The position numbers and the translations under genes were made by a program. This document shows positions 58,167-64,000 of a stretch of 64,000 nucleotides of DNA, one piece after another (position 1 is the first letter of the stretch; each line of letters opens with the position of its first letter). The notes below the pieces were generated by a model. It made no database searches and had not been told where the DNA came from. It saw nothing but the letters and a program-made list of their open reading frames with translations. The stretch spans positions 1-64,000 of the forward strand of contig CAKJVC010000006.1 of assembly GCA_918026815.1 (NCBI GenBank), in the 5' to 3' direction. The stretch is from Chalara sp. BL73. Its lineage: Eukaryota; Ascomycota; Leotiomycetes; Helotiales.

Positions 58167-59599
58167 ATGCCGTCTATGTCGCCGCCAAAGGTATGTAACT
58201 ACCCGAATCAATCAGCTTTCCGTATTCTGAAAAAGAAAAACGCAGGTAATTGTAGTCGGTGCCGGCCCTGCAGGCCTGCTATTGTCTTTGCTTTTAGCAA
58301 AACAGGGCATTGCAGTAGAAATACTGGAAGCGACAGAAAGGCTCGATGAACAACCGCGTGCTACCCATTATTCTTCTCCAGCGGTTGCCGAGCTTCGTCG
58401 TGCTGGAGTCCTAGAAGATATTATTGCAGAAGGCTTTTTGCCTGAAGGTGTATCATGGCGAACATTAGACGGTACCTTCCTTGCTGGTATAGATGCGAGC
58501 GCTTTGCCGTCAGACTACCCGGACAAGATGGTTTGTCTCCCACTGAATAAGCTTGGGGAAATTCTCGGCAAGCATCTTTCCAAGCAGCCCACGGCAAAAA
58601 TTAGCTTTGGGCATAAGGTCGTAAAACTTCACCAAACCGACGACAGAGCTTCCGTGGAAGTACAGACAAATTCTGGGATTATCTCATTGGAGGCTGATTT
58701 TATTGTTGGTTGTGACGGGGCCAATAGCCAGATTCGTAGATCTCTTTTTGGAGATTGGGAGTTTCCGGGGAAAACATGGGATAAGCAGATCGTAGCTACA
58801 AATGTAGGACATGGCCAACAAAAAGGACGTTTAAGTTTAAGCTAAATTCGCAATTAGGTCTACTACGACGTCAAAAAATACGGCTGGAGCGACTCAAACT
58901 TCATCATAGATCCAGATCATTGGTTCATGGCTGCTCGTATATCTAATGACGGCCTCTGGCGAGTTACCTATGGCGAATCCCCCGGATTGACCCGTGAAGA
59001 GTACCTCGAGCGATTGCCAGAGAAGTTCAAGATAATACTGCCTGGCCATCCTGAACCGTCAGATTATCGCCTGGCAAACTTCAGCCCATACAAAGTACAT
59101 CAGCGTTGCGCAGAAAAGTTCCGGGTTGGTAGATTTCTCCTTGCGGCAGATGCAGCTCATCTATGCAATCCTTTGTAAGTAGCTTGCTCTAACCAGTTTC
59201 GGTCGCCATTAACAGGCCGTTTAGTGGAGGATTGGGTCTAACAAGTGGTATTGTAGATGTGGGTGGACTATCCGACTGTTTGATAGGAATCTTCTGCGGC
59301 AAGACAACGCTAGAGATCCTGGACAGATATGATACCGTCCGACGACAAAAATACAATGAATTTGTAAATCCAATCTCAAGCCAAAACTTTGAGAGACTCT
59401 GGGGCCAGAACCCCAGCAAGGCATTGGAAAATGACAAATTCCTCCAAATATGTGTCTCGGCGGCGAGCAACAAGGAACTATCTCTTGAGCTGCAGCTAGT
59501 ATGTTTTGAATCTCTCTTTCCCGCTTAAGCAATTGATATTAACAAATGCTATAGGCTGCAAATGCGTTGAAGTATGATTTTACACAACACTATGTTTGA
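58167..59599 (+). CDS. FAD-dependent aromatic monooxygenase
   Basis: Five exons (58167-58190, 58246-58803, 58858-59174, 59216-59498, 59555-59599) give 408 residues. FAD motif VIVVGAGPAGLLLSLLLAKQ begins at residue 9. The second motif GCDGANS is at 163-169, the third is LLAADAAHLCNP followed by GGLGLTSGIVDVGGL. It belongs to the single-component flavin hydroxylases (UbiH/PheA/MhpA group) that insert one oxygen into phenols using NAD(P)H, sometimes with loss of a carboxyl group. At 408 residues it is short: the C-terminal thioredoxin-like domain of phenol hydroxylases is absent. It is the natural candidate for producing the para-diol that the dioxygenase cleaves (inference). The 24-base first exon is easily missed. 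Confidence 0.88.
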
Positions 59600-60130
59600 T
59601 TTCATTCGGTAGAGTTGATAAGAATTCGTTTACATGAAATGAATCGAAGCAGAAATTCCGTGTATAGTGTCTAAAAACAACTCGGTAAGTGCTTCGTGAC
59701 TAGAATTGTATGCTGTGACAGTACGTTTATACATGCGTCCAATTCAATATTATCTGCTTGTACCCTGTATCTTGTAGACTGTATAGACTTCAAGCTCTTA
59801 AGTTCCCAGTAGGATACTAGAGTACTGAAAATAACATATTCAAAATTAAACTTGGCAGGCAAAGCAAGGAGTTGGCTTCTCCCACCAAACCGAGAAATAT
59901 ATACACCAAATATCCGAACAGGCATTAAAGTAAGTACGGATAAAATAAGTGCTTTTATTTGGAGGAATTGTGGTATATATTGGAAGTAATAACTAGCGTC
60001 CACAAATTATAAAGGTCTTTCACCATGCCCAGTCATAACAACGAAATTGAACCTCCCGAGGCTAACAAGCTTTGTGTAGTATCCGTGAGTTATTGATTGT
60101 GTCGCCTCAAAACCTGAGATCAGCTTAACG
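59600..60130. other. Spacer between convergent genes
   Basis: No gene supported. A short plus-strand start (ATG at 60025, about 20 codons followed by a possible GTGAGT donor) has no continuation that I can find. Confidence 0.45.
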
Positions 60131-61713
60131 TTAGCTTCTATTAAAACCCCGAAACCCCTGGAAGAGGTTCTGCGGGTCCCATTTGCTGCGGATAGACATC
60201 CATTTCTTGAATGCGGAGTCGGTCATAACCTGCTTGCATCAGCATCGCTAGTAGGCTTATTATGTCTCACTACACGAAAATAAGATGGCTGTATGAACAA
60301 GTGACTCACTTTTGTTACCGGCAACGTAGAGTTGAAATCTGCAACGTACACTCCACATGCAGCTGGTGCCGCAGTGGAATATACATTCTCCAGCCACTGT
60401 TGCACTTTGCTGTCATGCTCATTTCCATTCCAGCACACCATACTAGCAACGTAGAACTGCTGTGGTAGGCTGGAGCAAAGTCGGTTTTCATCCGGAATTG
60501 TCTCTGCAAAGTATACACATCCGATAGACCGACGCGTAGGCAGGTCGCAGAGAGCCGGCTTAAGAGAGCTGATTAACTGTTGCAACAATGATCAGAGACA
60601 GACACGAGACAAGTTGAAATTTAAAGTAATGGCCCTGAATTATATATTTACCTTCGATCGAGGAGTCGCCGGATCAGTTAAGATACTGCCTACCTGCCAC
60701 CTCTCATTGTTAAACAGCGGCGTGAATTCATCTTGTTCTTTGAAAATCTTCGCCCAAGAAGTTGGCATAGCTGTTTCTGAGAAGACTTTGCTGTTTTCAA
60801 GGGACTTTGGAATAAACTGCCAAGGTTTCAGCCATTCGGTAGCTGCTTCTTGGGTATCTGTGTACGCAGTTAGAGCTACGGCTGCCATTAAAGCGCTGGC
60901 TTCGGTTAATTCATCGGTGTATACTCCTGGTATATTTTTGTCGGCATAAAAAGTGCACAGTGCCCCATCCACAAACTCCTTTTGTGTGTTTTCTAATGAA
61001 GCCAGGGCCCACTCTACGATCCTTTCGAATTGATCACCGCACTTGAACACAATTGTCGTCTGGAAGAGGCTTCGTCCTGGAATTGTGCGGCACCAAAATT
61101 TCGTTACGACACCAAAGAAACCCTGTCCAGCGCCTCGCGCCGACCAGAACAAATCCTGGTTTTGCGTTTCACTTGCGATAAGGGTATCTCCCGAGGCAGT
61201 GACAATCTCAATTTGTGTGATCCAAGTATCAGATGTTAAGCCCCAACCACGCATGAACCAGCCCTGCCCCCCTGCAAGCAGAAAGCCGCCAACTGCAACA
61301 GTTGGGGAGTGCCCATGAGGGAAAAAGCGGCCAACGGAGACCATCTTCGCGGACACCTCAGAGCCGTTTACTGACGGTCCGAAAGATACAAGTTTCGTTT
61401 CGGGGTCAAAGTCGACGGCATGGTTGAGATACCGAGTGTCAATCAATAAGCCACCCTCAATGAGCGATGAGCAAGTCCACTGATGACCCCCTGAGCGAAC
61501 GCCAACTTTCCAGTTCTGAGCCGCCGCATGCTTCAATGCTGCGCTTACTCCCTGAGTGTTGATAGGAGTTGCTATCTCGGCTGGCTTTATGTCGGGAACC
61601 CTATCGTTATAAAATGCTCGACGAAGAGCCTCGTACGTCTCGGTACCTTCATGATGTGTTGCGCTGGACAAAGGTGTCTGAGCAGGTATACCATGGTTGT
61701 TCTGCGCCAACAT
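60131..61713 (-). CDS. FAD-linked oxidase, berberine-bridge-enzyme-like
   Basis: Three exons (61713-60652, 60576-60310, 60229-60131) give 475 residues. The PCMH/FAD_binding_4 domain is at the N-terminus, with VGVRSGGHQW holding His77, the site of 8-alpha-histidyl FAD. Then come SPTVAVGGFLLAGGQGWFMR and GLTSDTWITQIEIV. The second, cysteinyl attachment residue of bicovalent members is absent. The BBE C-terminal motif is KWDPQNLF in exon 3. There is no clear signal peptide, unlike many secreted relatives. It oxidises alcohols, amines or ring carbons using O2. It is divergent from the MFS gene across a promoter holding two or three regulator words. Confidence 0.88.
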
Positions 61714-61924
61714 GACTAACTAGTTCGTTGAAGAAGTGCCTCAAAACTCCTTTTGGTAGAAAGGTACTAAGAGAACTTTAAGACATACTTGTGACCTGTA
61801 AACCCAAGGGTCCTATAAGCATCAAAACTGACAATAGCTTCTCGGCCCATGTAGCAAGAATGTTTGGTAAGACTTTTGATGTAATGGGGGGGAATTTACA
61901 TGTAGCAAGCATGGGTGAATCTTC

Positions 61925-61933
61925 TGTGGGGTA
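61925..61933 (+). promoter_or_regulatory. Putative regulator site TGTGGGGTA
   Basis: Exact nine-base word, 212 bases upstream of the BBE-like oxidase. Confidence 0.65.
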
Positions 61934-62007
61934 AACTTGAGAATTAAGGTTATAGGGGTAAAGGGCCTCCCGCTCCCCCAAAAACAAAACAAAAAAAAAA
62001 ATATTTG

Positions 62008-62016
62008 GACCCCACA
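62008..62016 (-). promoter_or_regulatory. Putative regulator site (TGTGGGGTC variant)
   Basis: GACCCCACA, 305 bases before the MFS start. Same TC variant as at 49908. Confidence 0.5.
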
Positions 62017-62320
62017 CGCTTTTAAGGTAACCGTAAGGACTTGAATAGGTACTAAATTAAATTAAGCAATAACACATTTTGCGGGGTATTATGTACCCCA
62101 GTCTTGCCTGGAGAGCTAAGCTCCACAGTTCCCATGACTAAGTAGAAAAAACTATGCGCTAGACGGGGAGCTTGGAATTTAGTTGAGAAAGGCGATACCA
62201 TATAATACCTGTTGCGATCTGCATTCTTACTTCTGAATTCTGCCAGGCATTGATTACCCGTTTCAAAATCACAATCTGTCCCTGCTTTCCTGAAATTTAC
62301 ATCCACATTTATTGTTCACA

Positions 62321-64000
62321 ATGGCAGTTGGCCTGCTAGAGAGCAAGAGCAACGAACATCCCCCAGGAACCGTTCTCTTGGCCGACGATGAGTCTCTAAC
62401 TGATTCCACTGAAGCAGTCGTTTCTCGTACGCTGAAGCATGGGCATGGAAGAAACTCGCATATAGTCCTTGTACCTCAGCCGTCTGATGATCCAAATGAT
62501 CCACTGGTATGTATAAGCAACAAACTCTCGTCACGTATTAAGAAGTGACTCACTAACTTCTCATAGAACTGGTCTATCTATTATCGTGATTTTGTACTAC
62601 TGGCCTTTGTGTTTTGTACCTTCACCTTCGCTGGGGCCATTGGGCCATTATTATCTCCGGTCGCCTTCCAGCTAGTCGTCCAATACAACGAATCTTTCAA
62701 AAGAGTCTCGCTTTTAACAGGATGGCAACTACTCACAGTGGCGTTGGTGGGCTTTTTTATTTCTCCCACGGCCAAGAAATATGGGAAACGGCCAGTTCTA
62801 ATTGCTACATCTGCCGTTGGGACCGCTGGAAGTATCTGGCTCATCTACGCTGGTTCTTACAATAGCATACTTGGAGCCCGAGTGCTACAGGGCATTGGCG
62901 TGTCATTTGTGGGTCATCCCATCGTCAAGGTATTGTGTGAGCTAATAAATAGCAGTACGAAAGCATAGGCTTTGGATTGATTGCGGACATGTATTGTGTA
63001 CATGAACGTGGGACAAGAATTGCGGCATTTCTGTTTCCTCTAGGAGCATTCAATGTCCTATGCCCCATGATTTCGGGCGTTGTTGCCCAGAATCTTGGTA
63101 TGAGGTGGATGTTTAAAGTCATGGCTATTTTTGCAGGAGTTGCGTATGTATCATCTTAGAATCCTATTTTGCAACGTTAATATACTAATTATCATAGCTT
63201 TGCCGTCGTTCTCTTCTGTATACCTGAAACTGCCTACGTTCGGGATTCCATATACAACATCGATGCTGCCTCTGTTGAGCATCTTGGGGACTTGGCTAGC
63301 AAGCAAGCCGAGTCTGGACTAGCGGCTGAGGTCGAAGAGGTTGCTATTGGTCATACGGATACACAACAGGGGTTGAGGATTCGCAAAAAGTCTTACTCTC
63401 AAATCCTTTTGCCATCTTTTCAATCTTATTCAAACCAAAGCATGATTGGCATCATTCTGGCACCATTAAAGCTATTCTTGAACCCTGCCGTTATATGGGT
63501 ATTAGATTCATGATACTTTAGCAAACATCTGACTGACCATTACTCTAGGCATGCTTTACACAAGGCGCAATTTCTGCATGGACTGTAGCCGTTTCATTCT
63601 TGTTGGCACAAATATTTGCTGTGCCGCCATACAACTACAATCCTGCACAAATTGGATATCTTTATGCAGGCGCTATGATAGGCGGACTTGTCGCCGAAGT
63701 CTTTTGTATTTTACTAAACGATAATGCAGCAAAATCACTTGCACGTCGAAATAAGGGAATATATGAACGTGAGTAATTCTAGGGGTGTTGTGTACCAGCC
63801 GCATAAGCTAACCACTCTACAGCTGAATTCCGTCTATGGCTGATAGTCCCTATGCTAGCCACAGGAATCATCGGGTTCTACGGTTTCGGTGGAAGCATCG
63901 TAGCAGGCTATGGGCCAATAGTTGCGAGCATGTTTTACGGCTTCATCACTGCATCCTTGATCTTCTCGCATGTTGCAAGTGGATCTTACATGACAGACGC
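62321..64000 (+). CDS. MFS transporter, 5' part (runs off the window)
   Basis: Exons: 62321-62506, 62567 to about 62912-62929, 62969-63143, 63198-63498, 63549-63768 and 63823 onward; the stop lies beyond 64000. The soluble N-tail (about 62 residues) is followed by NWSIYYRDFVLLAFVFCTFT, then helices with GWQLLTVALVGFFISPTAKK and YGKRPVL (the loop 2-3 motif), RVLQGIGVSF, ADMYCVHERGTRIAA (loop 4-5 signature) and IPETAYVRD. This is the fungal DHA1-type family of drug and metabolite carriers. The end of exon 2 is uncertain: the obvious GTATTG donor breaks the frame, while a GTCATC donor at 62913 restores it. It is likely the importer or exporter of the cluster's aromatic substrate. Confidence 0.82.

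Larger units (their letters stand above)
61714..62320. other. Divergent promoter BBE-like oxidase / MFS transporter
   Basis: 607 bases with no gene. It contains regulator words at 61925 and 62008 and a weaker pair GCGGGGTA...TACCCCAG at 62081-62101. Confidence 0.6.

Noticed and set aside
60025..60084. New gene start on the plus strand
   Set aside because: Twenty codons and a possible donor, but no continuing exon or recognisable domain.
36528..64000. Secondary-metabolite biosynthetic cluster
   Set aside because: CYPs, BBE, MFS and a regulator would fit, but no PKS, NRPS, terpene synthase or prenyltransferase is present, while ring-cleavage and maleylacetate reductase genes indicate catabolism. 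A core enzyme could still lie right of the window.
1..64000. tRNA, rRNA or CRISPR features
   Set aside because: No cloverleaf, rRNA core sequence or spaced direct-repeat array was found by eye.

Overview
The window is the end of a chromosome of a filamentous ascomycete (Pezizomycotina, plausibly Eurotiales). It opens with TTAGGG-type telomere repeats read from the C-rich strand. The genes have short introns (about 45-90 bases, one of 193) with GT..AG borders and CTAAC-like branch sites. The protein families (rhodopsin-domain membrane proteins, CorA-like/ankyrin proteins, microsomal CYPs, NmrA-like and berberine-bridge-type oxidases) are typical of such fungi. The species cannot be named from sequence alone.

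Layout. 1-127 is telomere. 128 to about 3600 is a very AT-rich, gene-less block that looks mutated and decayed. 5.3-30 kb is a loose subtelomeric zone. Its intact genes are a secreted FAD oxidoreductase, a rhodopsin-domain membrane protein, an NCS1 purine/cytosine permease, an unknown MIT-like protein and a CorA-like membrane protein. Between them lie relics: a P-type ATPase without its N-terminus, a CorA-like gene split by a hAT-type MITE, ankyrin fragments, a 2OG-oxygenase fragment and LTR-like pieces.

From about 32.3 kb to the right edge runs a dense catabolic gene cluster: a C2H2 zinc-finger/fungal_trans regulator, two related CYPs, a dead SDR, a dead metallo-beta-lactamase-fold hydrolase, two 3-hydroxyisobutyrate-dehydrogenase-type enzymes, an NmrA-like reductase, an intact lactonase-type MBL hydrolase, a homogentisate-dioxygenase-family ring-cleavage enzyme, maleylacetate reductase, a carboxymuconolactone-decarboxylase-like protein, an alpha/beta hydrolase, an FAD aromatic monooxygenase, a BBE-like FAD oxidase and an MFS transporter cut by the window end. 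The likely logic is: import, ring hydroxylation (CYPs and FAD monooxygenase), ring opening (HGD-like dioxygenase), then reduction of a maleylacetate-type product to 3-oxoadipate. No fumarylacetoacetase, maleylacetoacetate isomerase, PKS or NRPS is seen.

The strongest new observation is regulatory. A near-palindrome-free word, ATGTGGGGTA (core GTGGGG), sits upstream of essentially every enzyme and transporter gene of the cluster and in the relic zone at 38-41 kb, often in shared divergent promoters. It is almost absent elsewhere in the window. The two zinc fingers of the cluster's own regulator carry contact residues (R-H-R and R-L-R) that the standard recognition code would read as GGG and G-T-G, i.e. 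5'-GTGGGG-3'. This predicts a self-contained regulon. Gene models below were spliced by eye; each complete model gives an open frame of whole codons.
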